64,000 nt of DNA, taken from contig JAVJVN010000015.1 of NCBI GenBank assembly GCA_040221055.1, positions 87,511-151,510 on the forward strand. Direction: 5' to 3'. A program made the position numbers and the translations under genes. The stretch comes from Rhodothermales bacterium (GTDB taxonomy: Bacteria > Bacteroidota > Rhodothermia > Rhodothermales > UBA10348). Numbering within the stretch: position 1 is the stretch's first letter; each line of letters opens with the position of its first letter. Positions 19,197 through 27,583 of this stretch are shown here, piece by piece. A model generated the notes under the pieces. The model was given only the letters and a program-made list of their open reading frames with translations. It was not told the DNA's origin and did not search any database.

Positions 19197-19968
19197 GAAG
19201 GACGGACTGACGGAATTCCTGACCCAGGTGGCCGAATTCGGCCGATTCACCGGGATGTTTTTCCGGCGGGTCTGGCGGCGGCCGTTCGAGGGGCGCGAAC
19301 TCCTCCGGCAGATGGACGATGTCGGATCCAAGAGCTTTCTGCTGACCGGCGTCACCGGCCTGGCCATCGGTATCGTGCTGGCCATGCAGAGCCGCGGTAC
19401 GCTGGTCCGCTTTGGTGCCGAAGCGGTCCTCCCCAGCATGCTGGCGCTGTCGGTCATCAAGGAGATCGGTCCGGTCATCACGGCACTGGTCCTGGCAGGA
19501 CGACTGGGCGCCGGCATGGGGGCCGAAATCGGCAGCATGCGGGTCACCGAACAGATCGATGCCCTCGAAGTGGCGGCCCTCAAGCCGTACCATTACCTGG
19601 TCATCACCCGCGTCCTGGCGTGCGTCATCATGTTTCCCATCCTGACCCTGTGGACCGACAGCCTGGCGTTGTTCGGGGGATACATCGAATCGCAGATTGC
19701 CTCGAGCATGGACTACCGCATATTCCTGTCCACGGCGTTCGAGTCGGTCCGCTTCAGTGACCTGGTCATCGACACCGGCAAGACGTCGGTGTTCGGCTTC
19801 ATCGTGGGCATTGTCTCCTGCTGGCTCGGCTTCAATGTCCGGGGCGGAACGAGGGAAGTGGGCCGCGCGGCCATGCAGGCCGTGGTGGTATCGTCCCTGC
19901 TCATCCTGTTGGCCGACGTGGTCATTGTGCGCTTCTCCCTCCTCCTTTTCGGGGATGTGTCGTCATGA
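19186..19968 (+). CDS. mlaE: MlaE family lipid ABC transporter permease
   Basis: A 260-residue permease of the MlaE/YrbE family, with SFLLTGVTGLAIGIVLAMQS, the conserved VIKEIGPVITALVLAGRLGAGMGAEIG segment and VTEQIDALEVAALKPYHYLV. These regions form the interface with the MlaF ATPase and the core of the phospholipid transporter. It sits in the order tamB-mlaE-mlaF-mlaD with overlapping junctions, so a multi-subunit MCE transporter is encoded here. MlaB and the periplasmic carrier MlaC are not present in the locus. Confidence 0.93.
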   Translation: MRFEKDGLTEFLTQVAEFGRFTGMFFRRVWRRPFEGRELLRQMDDVGSKSFLLTGVTGLAIGIVLAMQSRGTLVRFGAEAVLPSMLALSVIKEIGPVITALVLAGRLGAGMGAEIGSMRVTEQIDALEVAALKPYHYLVITRVLACVIMFPILTLWTDSLALFGGYIESQIASSMDYRIFLSTAFESVRFSDLVIDTGKTSVFGFIVGIVSCWLGFNVRGGTREVGRAAMQAVVVSSLLILLADVVIVRFSLLLFGDVSS

Positions 19969-20708
19969 AAGAGATCCGACTGGAACATATCCGGAAGACG
20001 TTCGGCACCCTCGAGGTGCTCAAGGACGTATCGCTGACGGTGCCAGCCGGCTCGTCGGGCGTTGTCATGGGAGGATCCGGCTCCGGCAAGAGCGTGCTCA
20101 TCAAACACATCGTTGGGCTGCTCAAGCCGGATGAAGGAGCCGTCTATGTGGACGGCGAACGCGTGGACGACCTGGACGGCGACGCCCTGGACCGGGTCCG
20201 CCTCGATACCGGCTACCTGTTCCAGAGCGGCGCCATGTTCGATTCCATGACGGTGTTCGAGAACATGCGTTTCTTTCTGAGTCGCCACCGGGACATGACC
20301 GAGGCCGAGGAGCGGGACCGAGTGGAAGAACTCCTGACATGGGTCGAGCTCCCCGAGAAGATGAACGCCCTGCCGGCCGAACTCTCCGGGGGCCAGCGCA
20401 AGCGGGTGGCCCTTGCCCGAGCCCTGGTCCTGGACCCGAGCCTCATGCTCTACGATGAACCCACTACGGGACTGGATCCCATCTCGGTCCGCACCGTTTC
20501 AGAACTCATTGTGCGGCTTCAGGAAGAGCGGAATATCACCTCGATCTCCATTACGCACGATCTGTTGTGCGCGGAAATCGTGGCGGACCAGGTGCACTTC
20601 CTGGACGGGGGCGAAATCGTCGCCGAAGGGACCCTGGATGATGTTCGCCGGTCCGACCACCCGTTCGTTTCGCAATTTTTTGCTTCCTCGACACCACCAT
20701 CCCCATGA
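19965..20708 (+). CDS. mlaF: MlaF family lipid ABC transporter ATP-binding protein
   Basis: ATPase subunit of the MCE lipid transporter. Walker A is GGSGSGKS (about 36-43), the ABC signature LSGGQRKRVALARAL (about 140-154), Walker B LMLYDEPTTGLDP, and the switch histidine lies in ISITHDLL. The 247-residue length fits the MlaF/Ttg2A group. The start overlaps the permease stop by 4 bases (ATGA), and the MlaD gene likewise overlaps this stop, so the three subunits are probably made in fixed proportion. Confidence 0.95.
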   Translation: MKEIRLEHIRKTFGTLEVLKDVSLTVPAGSSGVVMGGSGSGKSVLIKHIVGLLKPDEGAVYVDGERVDDLDGDALDRVRLDTGYLFQSGAMFDSMTVFENMRFFLSRHRDMTEAEERDRVEELLTWVELPEKMNALPAELSGGQRKRVALARALVLDPSLMLYDEPTTGLDPISVRTVSELIVRLQEERNITSISITHDLLCAEIVADQVHFLDGGEIVAEGTLDDVRRSDHPFVSQFFASSTPPSP

Positions 20709-21784
20709 ACCGGAACGTACGACTCGGGCTGCTCATCACCGGCGGGCTCATCCTGCTGGTCCTCGGCCTGTTCGCCATCGGCAACCAGACCTTCCTGTTC
20801 AGCAATGTGACGGAAGTCCGGTCCCAGTTTTCCTCCGTGGCCGGTCTCCAGGCAGGCGGCAAGGTCCAGTACCAGGGCGTCAGCGTGGGCCGCGTGGAAT
20901 CGGTCACCCTGCCGAACGAGCCGGGGCAGAAGATTGACGTAACCATGTCCATCGCGCAGCGGGCCAGCCACCTCATCCGCAAGAATACGCAGGCTCAGAT
21001 CAAGAGCGATGGCCTGGTCGGCGAGCAGATCATAGTGCTCGTCAACCCCGACGAGCCCGGCGAACCGATTGAGAACGATGACATCCTGCCGGGCGTCGAT
21101 CCGTTCGACCTGTTCGAAATCACCGACCGCGCCCTGGCCTCCGTCCAGGATTTCGAGCGGGCCGCCAACGTGTTCGAGGCCATCCTGCTGGACGTGCAGG
21201 CCGGCGAGGGCACCCTCGGACGCATCATCTACGATCCGGCGCTTTACAACTCGTTCCTGGCCACGACCGACGAAACCCGGCGTGTCATGAACTCCCTGGC
21301 CACATCGGCCGAAGCCAACGCGGATATCCTGGTGGATGTGGCCGTGCGGGCCACCGAGGGCATAGAGTCCATCCTCCAGAAGATCGATTCGGGCGATGGG
21401 ACGCTTGCCCTGCTGTTGAACGATCCGCAATTGTACAATGAACTCCTTGCCACGGCCGATACGCTCCGCACGATTTCCGCGGACCTGCAGGCCGTCTCCC
21501 AGGGCGCCGAGAACGCCATGACGTGGGGCACGCTGGGTGCTTTCCGATTCGCCGAGCTCATGGAGGCCGCCAAGCACAACTGGCTCTTCAAGCGCTACTT
21601 CGAGGAGCGCGGCAGCATGGAGCTCGCCCCCTTCGAACTCCGCGAGCGGGCCATTTCCCAGAGCCTCGGCGACATCAGCACCCGCGAGCGCGAACTCCTG
21701 GAATGGGAAATGCGCCTCCAGGCCCTGGAGGCCGAGCTTGAAGCCCGGCGCGACTCGACCGGAACGCCGGAACCGCGACAATGA
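20705..21784 (+). CDS. mlaD: MlaD/MCE-domain lipid transport substrate-binding protein
   Basis: A 359-residue single-pass protein. An N-terminal helix (LGLLITGGLILLVLGLFAIG) anchors it, and a single MCE domain follows at about residues 38-115 with FSSVAGLQAGGKVQYQGVSV and GRVESVTLPNEPG. The C-terminal 240 residues are largely helical and end in a charged coiled coil (STRERELLEWEMRLQALEAELEARR), longer than in Escherichia coli MlaD. MCE domains form hexameric rings that carry lipids from or to the permease. The long helical tail resembles the tunnel-forming part of YebT/Mce-type proteins and may reach into the periplasm. Confidence 0.9.
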   Translation: MNRNVRLGLLITGGLILLVLGLFAIGNQTFLFSNVTEVRSQFSSVAGLQAGGKVQYQGVSVGRVESVTLPNEPGQKIDVTMSIAQRASHLIRKNTQAQIKSDGLVGEQIIVLVNPDEPGEPIENDDILPGVDPFDLFEITDRALASVQDFERAANVFEAILLDVQAGEGTLGRIIYDPALYNSFLATTDETRRVMNSLATSAEANADILVDVAVRATEGIESILQKIDSGDGTLALLLNDPQLYNELLATADTLRTISADLQAVSQGAENAMTWGTLGAFRFAELMEAAKHNWLFKRYFEERGSMELAPFELRERAISQSLGDISTRERELLEWEMRLQALEAELEARRDSTGTPEPRQ

Positions 21785-21800
21785 ACGGGCCTGCAGACGG

Positions 21801-22928
21801 TTGACCTTCACCCTTCAACAGACCGATCCTTCCGGCGCGCGCGCCGGCCGACTCGAGACGGCCCACGGCGTCATTGAAACGCCCATTTTCATGCCGGTGG
21901 GCACGCTGGGGAGCGTCAAGGCCGTCTGGCAGCGGGAGCTGGTGGACGAGATCGGCGCACAGATCATACTCGGCAACACGTACCACCTGTACCTGCGCCC
22001 CGGCATGGAGGTCATGCAGGCCGCAGGTGGCCTGCACCGCTTCATGCACTGGGACGGTCCCATCCTGACGGACTCCGGAGGATACCAGGTGTTCAGCCTG
22101 TCCTCGCGGCGGAAGCTGACCGAGGAAGGCGCCCGCTTCCAGTCGCACATCGACGGATCGTACCACCAGTTCACACCCGAGAACGTCGTGGACACCCAGC
22201 GGTCCATCGGGTCGGACATCATGATGGTGCTGGATGAATGCCCCCCGGGCGACGCCACGCTGGACTACGCCCGCAAATCCAATGAATTGACCATCCGCTG
22301 GGCCAAGCGGTGCAAGGACCACTTCGAGGCCACGTCGCTGCTGTATGGCCACGACCAGGCCCTCTTCGGGATTGTGCAGGGCGTGGTCTATCCGGAAGTC
22401 CGTCGCGAATCGGCCCGGGCCCTGATGGACATCGATTTTCCGGGATACGCCATCGGTGGCCTGTCGGTCGGAGAACCGGCCGAACAGATGTATGCCATGG
22501 TGGATGTCGTCGCGCCGCTGCTGCCACAGGACCGCCCCCGGTACCTCATGGGCGTCGGAACGCCGGCCAATCTCCTGGAAAACATCGAACGGGGGATCGA
22601 CATGTTCGACTGTGTCATGCCCACCCGGAATGGCCGCAACGGCATGCTCTTCACTACAGAGGGCATCATCAACATCAAGAACCGGCGCTGGCGGGAAGAT
22701 TTCTCGGAAATCGATCCGGGGCTCGACGTGTACGCCTCGCGGCACTTCACCAAGTCCTACCTCCGCCACCTGTTCGTTTCCGGCGAATACCTGGCCTCCC
22801 AGATCGCGTCCGTCCAGAACCTCGCCTTCTACCTGTGGCTCATGCGCGGCGCCCGCGGCGCCATCCTCGAGGGCCGCTACGCCGCCTTCAAAGCCGACAC
22901 CCTGCCCCGGGTGAGCCGGCGACTCTAG
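21801..22928 (+). CDS. tgt: tRNA-guanine(34) transglycosylase, apparently lacking the usual zinc ligands
   Basis: Enzyme that swaps guanine 34 for a queuine precursor in tRNAs with GUN anticodons. The active-site motifs are present: DSGGYQVFSLSSRRK with the general acid/base Asp, GYAIGGLSVGEP, and MFDCVMPTRNGRNG containing the nucleophilic Asp. No ATG or GTG exists at the expected place, so the TTG at 21801 is taken as start, giving the usual 375 residues and a gap of 16 bases from mlaD. The C-terminal zinc site of most bacterial Tgt enzymes (Cys-x-Cys-x2-Cys and a later His) is replaced here: the segment reads DPGLDVYASRHFTKSYLRHL and later ASVQNL, with no cysteine in it. Confidence 0.95.
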   Translation: MTFTLQQTDPSGARAGRLETAHGVIETPIFMPVGTLGSVKAVWQRELVDEIGAQIILGNTYHLYLRPGMEVMQAAGGLHRFMHWDGPILTDSGGYQVFSLSSRRKLTEEGARFQSHIDGSYHQFTPENVVDTQRSIGSDIMMVLDECPPGDATLDYARKSNELTIRWAKRCKDHFEATSLLYGHDQALFGIVQGVVYPEVRRESARALMDIDFPGYAIGGLSVGEPAEQMYAMVDVVAPLLPQDRPRYLMGVGTPANLLENIERGIDMFDCVMPTRNGRNGMLFTTEGIINIKNRRWREDFSEIDPGLDVYASRHFTKSYLRHLFVSGEYLASQIASVQNLAFYLWLMRGARGAILEGRYAAFKADTLPRVSRRL

Positions 22929-22962
22929 CGGCGCGGGGTGCGGCTCAGGGCCCGGATCGGGT

Positions 22963-23057
22963 GCGGATTGGGGATTTACGGGCCTCCATCTCCCCTCGGA
23001 AGGGCAGTCATTTGAGATCCAAACTGGAGATGGCCGACCGGAAATCCCCCAATCCGC
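22963..23057. repeat. nested inverted repeat between tgt and ispH
   Basis: The outer arms 22963-22977 (GCGGATTGGGGATTT) and 23042-23057 (AAATCCCCCAATCCGC) pair with a single-base bulge. Inside them GGCCTCCATCTCC (22981-22993) pairs with GGAGATGGCC (23026-23035) around a short bulge and a loop of about 32 bases. The whole folds into one elongated stem of about 95 bases in a 206-bp gap. It could be a structured leader of ispH, a terminator of the tgt operon or a small dispersed palindromic element. There is no T-run after it. Confidence 0.5.
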
Positions 23058-23134
23058 GCCCCATGCAACACGGATGCCTGCCCGGACGTTGTACGCCAAA
23101 ACCCACCCAGGACCCCTAAAGGACCCATCGAGGC

Positions 23135-24337
23135 ATGGCCCGCACATTCGACGTACCCGCCTTTTACCGGAGCCCGATCGTATCGCGCATCAAGGAACAG
23201 CGCCGGCTGGAAGATCCGCGAAAGAAGGACCTGTCCCCGTCCGTGCTCGACCACGGATCGGTCACGTTCAAGCTGGCCCGCCATTTCGGGTTCTGCTACG
23301 GCGTCGAGAACGCCATTGAAATCGCCTACCGGGCGCTCCGGGAGCATCCGGACAAGCGCATCTTCCTGCTCTCGGAAATGATCCACAATCCCCACGTGAA
23401 CGACGACCTGCTGTCGCGTGGCATCCGGTTCCTGCGGACCACCGAGGGCGAGCAGCTCATCCCCTTCTCCGAACTGACGCCGGACGATGTCGTCATCATC
23501 CCAGCCTTCGGCACCACGCTGGAAGTGGAAAAGCAACTGGCCGACATGGGCATTGACGTGACGGCCTACAACACCACCTGTCCGTTCGTGGAGAAGGTCT
23601 GGAAGCGCAGTGACCAGATCGGGCGAAAGGATTACACGGTCATCGTGCACGGCAAGCGGTACCACGAGGAAACGCGGGCCACCTTTTCCCACGCCCAGGC
23701 GGTGACCCGGGTCATGGTCATCCGGGACCTGGAGGAGGCCCGGGAACTGGCCCGGTACATCCGGGGCGACGCCGACCGGTCGTTCTTCAATGCGCGTTTT
23801 GCCGACCGGACGAGTCCCGGATTCGACCCGGAGCGGGATTTGACCCGGATTGGCGTGGTCAACCAGACGACCATGCTCGCCACGGAAACCGCCGAGATCG
23901 CCGCCATCCTGCGCCAGGCCATGATGGATCGATACGGTGCGGATGACCTGCCTGCCCACTTCGCAGACACCAGCGACACCCTGTGCTATGCCACGAATGA
24001 AAATCAGGATGCGACGCGCGCGTTGATCGAGGACGGCGCCGACCTGGCCATCATCGTGGGAGGCTCCAACTCCTCCAACACGAGTCATCTGGTGGAGCTG
24101 TGCGAGGAGCGTATGCCGACGTTTTTCATTTCCGATGCGTCGCGCATTGACTCCGCCGACCGGATTTCACACTTCGACCTGCACGTGAAGGACTACATCA
24201 CCACCCAGGGCTGGCTTCCCGCGAAACGCCCGGTCACGGTCCTGCTGACGGCCGGGGCCTCCTGTCCGGACAGCCTGCTGGATGAGGTCATCCACCGCGT
24301 GACCGAACTCGTCGGGGATGCGCATGCCCTGGTATAA
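23135..24337 (+). CDS. ispH: 4-hydroxy-3-methylbut-2-enyl diphosphate reductase, long form
   Basis: Last enzyme of the MEP isoprenoid pathway, reducing HMBPP to IPP and DMAPP with a [4Fe-4S] cluster. The three cluster cysteines are visible at Cys54 (RHFGFCYGVENA), Cys148 (YNTTCPFVEKVWKR) and Cys283 (TLCYATNENQDAT). GGSNSSNTSHLVELC and TAGASCPDSLLDEVI are the other conserved blocks. At 400 residues it belongs to the long-form IspH group with an N-terminal extension and an insertion (FADRTSPGFDPERD), rather than the 316-residue enterobacterial form. The methyltransferase gene starts inside its last codons. Confidence 0.95.
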   Translation: MARTFDVPAFYRSPIVSRIKEQRRLEDPRKKDLSPSVLDHGSVTFKLARHFGFCYGVENAIEIAYRALREHPDKRIFLLSEMIHNPHVNDDLLSRGIRFLRTTEGEQLIPFSELTPDDVVIIPAFGTTLEVEKQLADMGIDVTAYNTTCPFVEKVWKRSDQIGRKDYTVIVHGKRYHEETRATFSHAQAVTRVMVIRDLEEARELARYIRGDADRSFFNARFADRTSPGFDPERDLTRIGVVNQTTMLATETAEIAAILRQAMMDRYGADDLPAHFADTSDTLCYATNENQDATRALIEDGADLAIIVGGSNSSNTSHLVELCEERMPTFFISDASRIDSADRISHFDLHVKDYITTQGWLPAKRPVTVLLTAGASCPDSLLDEVIHRVTELVGDAHALV

Positions 24338-25067
24338 GGACTGGTTCAATACCGACGCCTACGACCTGGTCTACCGCAACCGGAATGAGGCCGAAGCGCT
24401 CCGGCTGGTCGAACTCATCCTGGACACCTGTCGGCCCAATCCCGGTGCACGGGTATTGGACGTGGGCTGCGGCCGCGGTCGGCACGCCATGGCCTTCGCC
24501 GAGCGGGGTTTCGACGTGACGGGCGTGGACCTGGCGCAGCGGGCCCTCGAAATCGCCCGGAAATCGGCGGCCGACCGCGGCCTCTCCATCCACTTCGAGC
24601 AAGGCGACATGCGGGATGTCCACGCGCCCGCGGCGTTCGACCTGGTGGTCAACCTGTTCACGGCGTTCGGCTACTTCACCGAGCACGAGGAACACCTGCG
24701 CGTCGTCAGCGCCCTGCGCTCCGCTGCCAAACCCGGCGCGTGGGTCGTCCAGGACTTCATGAATGCGGATCTTGTCCGTCGTACGTTCATTCCGGAGGAC
24801 GAACGGACCATCGGAGACGTACACGTGCACCAGAAACGCCATGTGGAGCCCGGTAACGGCGCTTTCGACCGGATCTGCAAGCAGATCACGCTCACGCGGA
24901 ACGGGGACGCGCACACCTTCAACGAGAGCGTGGCCCTCATTGCCCTGGACGACTTCCGGGGCCTGTACGAAGAGGCAGGCCTGACCCTCGAACACGTATT
25001 CGGATCGTACGACGGCGCCCCCTTCGGCCCCGATTCCCCGCGACTCATCCTGTTCAGTCGGTCATGA
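24324..25067 (+). CDS. class I SAM-dependent methyltransferase
   Basis: A protein of about 247 residues beginning MPWYKDWFNTDAYDLVYRNR, with SAM-binding motif I VLDVGCGRGRHAMAFAERG, an acidic motif II region (VTGVDLAQRALEIARK) and motif IV FDLVVNLFTAFGYFTEHEEHL. This architecture is common in small-molecule methyltransferases of the UbiE/Methyltransf_25 type; the substrate is unknown. The start at 24324 is preferred to an in-frame ATG six bases earlier. It overlaps ispH upstream and a lipoprotein gene downstream (ATGA), placing it in the same transcript. Confidence 0.85.
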   Translation: MPWYKDWFNTDAYDLVYRNRNEAEALRLVELILDTCRPNPGARVLDVGCGRGRHAMAFAERGFDVTGVDLAQRALEIARKSAADRGLSIHFEQGDMRDVHAPAAFDLVVNLFTAFGYFTEHEEHLRVVSALRSAAKPGAWVVQDFMNADLVRRTFIPEDERTIGDVHVHQKRHVEPGNGAFDRICKQITLTRNGDAHTFNESVALIALDDFRGLYEEAGLTLEHVFGSYDGAPFGPDSPRLILFSRS

Positions 25068-25633
25068 GCCCGGCCCGGGGTGTCATAGCCTTCCTCCTGG
25101 TCGCTGCGCTGTCCGGATGCAGCCTGTTTTCGACGCGTGAACCCGAGGCGCCCATCACCTCGTCGGGTACGTTTTCCCAGCCCGATACGCCAGAGCAGGT
25201 CATCGAGAACATCGAGAACGCCGTCCGCGAATTGAACACGCTGAACTACCGTCGCAGCTTGAGTGAAACCCTCGATTTCCAGCCCACCGCATCGGCCGAA
25301 GCGCGGGAGCCCGTCTTTGCATCGTGGGATCGGGCACAGGAGGAGCAGTATTTCAGCGCGCTCGTCTCGGCAGCCGAAATGAACACGGGGCACAGCCTGA
25401 CGCTCAACGACCGGTCGCTGACACTGGTATCGCCCACCGAATTCGTGCTCGATGCCACCTATGTGCTGTCGGTCAACCATCGCCGCACGGAGGCGCCGAC
25501 CGAGGTGCAGGGAAGGCTCCAGTGGACGCTCGTCCAGCAACTGGACGGGCTCTGGAGCCTGGAGACGTGGATTGACCAGGAGCTCGGCCCGGTCCCGACC
25601 TGGAGCGATCTGAAGGCCGAGTTCATGAAATGA
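25064..25633 (+). CDS. small lipoprotein, probably NTF2-like
   Basis: A 189-residue protein with a lipoprotein signal (MSPARGVIAFLLVAALSGC, lipobox LSGC, lipidated Cys19). The mature part starts with a disordered stretch (EPEAPITSSGTFSQPDTP) and then has the PEQVIENIENAVRELNTLNY helix and the LSVNHRR...LQWTLVQQLDGLWSLETWID strands seen in SnoaL/NTF2-like domains. No catalytic residues can be proposed. The next gene encodes a second lipoprotein with the same plan and overlaps by 4 bases. Confidence 0.65.
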   Translation: MSPARGVIAFLLVAALSGCSLFSTREPEAPITSSGTFSQPDTPEQVIENIENAVRELNTLNYRRSLSETLDFQPTASAEAREPVFASWDRAQEEQYFSALVSAAEMNTGHSLTLNDRSLTLVSPTEFVLDATYVLSVNHRRTEAPTEVQGRLQWTLVQQLDGLWSLETWIDQELGPVPTWSDLKAEFMK

Positions 25634-26175
25634 CCGCCGCCCGCCGACAGATCGCTTCCTGCCTGGCCCGACCGACCCACTGGCTCGGGGCCTTCGTGGT
25701 GATTGGTCTGGCCGGGTGCAACCCCTTCGCTCCCGCCCTCGACGACGGCGATGCCTTCGGGGATCTCCTGGGCGACCCCACTACCGTCGAAGGCTTCTTC
25801 ACCAACTTCCGGAACGCCTACGAATTGCGGGACCTGAGCCTGTACGAAACGCTGCTCGACTCCTCCTTCACGTTCGTCTACCAGGATTTCGATGCGCAGG
25901 TGGAGCGCGAATGGGGCTTCACGCAGGACCTGGAGTCCACGCGCCGCCTGTTCCAGAATGCCAGCCTCATCCGCCTGCAGTGGAATCAGATTTTTGCCCA
26001 GGATGAGCTCATCCCCGGCATCCGGACCCGCGTGGTACGATCTTTCAACCTGACCGTGACGCTCGAACAGGGTGACGTTTTCCGCACCGACGGGAACGTT
26101 AACTTCACGTTGTCCCGTGCCGACTCCCTCACCGCCTGGCGGCTGGAGCGATGGCGCGATGAAAGCGAACTTTGA
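25630..26175 (+). CDS. small lipoprotein, NTF2-like, paired with the preceding one
   Basis: A 181-residue protein with a lipobox LAGC (Cys37 after a slightly long leader, LGAFVVIGLAGC). The mature region VEGFFTNFRNAYELRDLSLYETLLDSSFTFVYQDFD is a typical NTF2-like opening, followed by strands ending in SLTAWRLERWRDES. It shares architecture and spacing with the lipoprotein encoded just upstream, so the two are probably diverged duplicates that may form a heterodimer. Function is unknown. Confidence 0.65.
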   Translation: MTAARRQIASCLARPTHWLGAFVVIGLAGCNPFAPALDDGDAFGDLLGDPTTVEGFFTNFRNAYELRDLSLYETLLDSSFTFVYQDFDAQVEREWGFTQDLESTRRLFQNASLIRLQWNQIFAQDELIPGIRTRVVRSFNLTVTLEQGDVFRTDGNVNFTLSRADSLTAWRLERWRDESEL

Positions 26176-26215
26176 TGCTATTCCCTGACCCTTTCCCTGG
26201 CCTGCTGCCTGATCC

Positions 26216-27583
26216 ATGAAGAACCCACTCGCCTACGCTGACCAGCATTTCGACACGTTTGTCGATGATTTGAAGACCTTCCTGCGCATCCCGTCCGTCA
26301 GCACGGACCCGGCCCACAAGCAGGATGTGGGAGATGCGGCGCGCTGGCTCGCCGCCCACCTGTCGGCCATTGACCTGGACGGCGTCCAGGTCATGGATAC
26401 GCCCGGACATCCCGTGGTGTACGCCGAGAAGATCGTGGATCCCGCGGCGCGGACCGTGCTCGTGTACGGCCACTACGACGTGCAGCCTCCCGATCCGCTC
26501 GAACTGTGGGAAACCGAGCCGTTCGATCCGGTCGTACGGAACGGGGACCTTTATGCGCGCGGTTCGGCCGACGACAAGGGCCAGCTGTACATGCACGTGA
26601 AGGCGGTGGAGGCCTGGTTGGCCACCGACGGCCTGCCCATGAACGTGAAGATGATTTTCGAGGGCGAGGAGGAAATCGGATCGGAGCATTTGCCCGCGTT
26701 CCTGGAGGCGCACAAGGACCTGCTGGCGGCCGACGTGGTCATGGTGTCCGATACGGCGCTCTTCGGCACCGGCGTACCCTCCATTACCTACGGCCTGCGC
26801 GGCCTGGCCTACGTGCAGGTGACCCTGGAAGGACCCGACCGGGACCTGCATTCGGGCGTCTACGGCGGGGCCATCCATAACCCCATCAACGCGCTGGCCG
26901 CCCTGATTGCCGATCTGCATGACGACGACCACCGCGTGACGATTGACGGATTCTACGACAACGTCATCCCGCTGACGGACGAGGAGCGCGCCTCGTTCGC
27001 CGAACTGCCCTTCGACGAGGCCGAGTGGCTGGACGAAGTGGGCGCGCCGGCGGCCCGCACCGAAAAAGGCTATACGGCGTGGGAGGCCACGACCGCCCGT
27101 CCCTGCCTGGACGTGAACGGCATCTGGGGCGGGTTCACAGGCGAAGGGGCCAAGACGGTGCTCCCGTCGAAGGCCCACGCCAAGATTTCCTGCCGGCTCG
27201 TGCCCGGCCAGACCCCGGACGAGATCACCGACAAACTGCGGCGCCATTTCGAGAAGCACACGCCCCCGACCATGAAGCTCACGTTCCGCAACCTGCACGG
27301 TGGCCCCGGAGCCCTCGTGGACACGTCCGGGCCGGCCATGCAGGCCGCGGCCGAGGCCATGGAAGGCGTTTACGGCGAGCGGCCGTTCTTCATCCGTGGC
27401 GGCGGCTCCATCCCCATTGTGGCCGAATTCAAACGAATCCTCGGCCTCGGAACCGTGCTCATGGGCTTCGGGCTCGACTCCGATGCCATCCACTCCCCCA
27501 ACGAAAAATTCGGTCTGGACCGTCTGCGCAAGGGCATTGAGACCGCCATCCGCTTCCTGGCCATTTACCCCACGACAAAATGA
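26216..27583 (+). CDS. M20 family dipeptidase (carnosinase/CNDP-like)
   Basis: A cytosolic two-zinc exopeptidase of 455 residues with no signal peptide. The metal and catalytic motifs are VLVYGHYDVQPPDP (His86, Asp88), YARGSADDKGQ (Asp119, bridging) and FEGEEEIGSEH (Glu151-153 with the general base), with a late His in GLDSDAIHSPNEKF. The inserted dimerisation domain carries LHSGVYGGAIHNP, typical of the CNDP/PepV-like dipeptidase group. The gene overlaps the following M24 peptidase gene by 4 bases, suggesting the two act in the same peptide-breakdown route, one inside and one outside the cytoplasm. Confidence 0.9.
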   Translation: MKNPLAYADQHFDTFVDDLKTFLRIPSVSTDPAHKQDVGDAARWLAAHLSAIDLDGVQVMDTPGHPVVYAEKIVDPAARTVLVYGHYDVQPPDPLELWETEPFDPVVRNGDLYARGSADDKGQLYMHVKAVEAWLATDGLPMNVKMIFEGEEEIGSEHLPAFLEAHKDLLAADVVMVSDTALFGTGVPSITYGLRGLAYVQVTLEGPDRDLHSGVYGGAIHNPINALAALIADLHDDDHRVTIDGFYDNVIPLTDEERASFAELPFDEAEWLDEVGAPAARTEKGYTAWEATTARPCLDVNGIWGGFTGEGAKTVLPSKAHAKISCRLVPGQTPDEITDKLRRHFEKHTPPTMKLTFRNLHGGPGALVDTSGPAMQAAAEAMEGVYGERPFFIRGGGSIPIVAEFKRILGLGTVLMGFGLDSDAIHSPNEKFGLDRLRKGIETAIRFLAIYPTTK

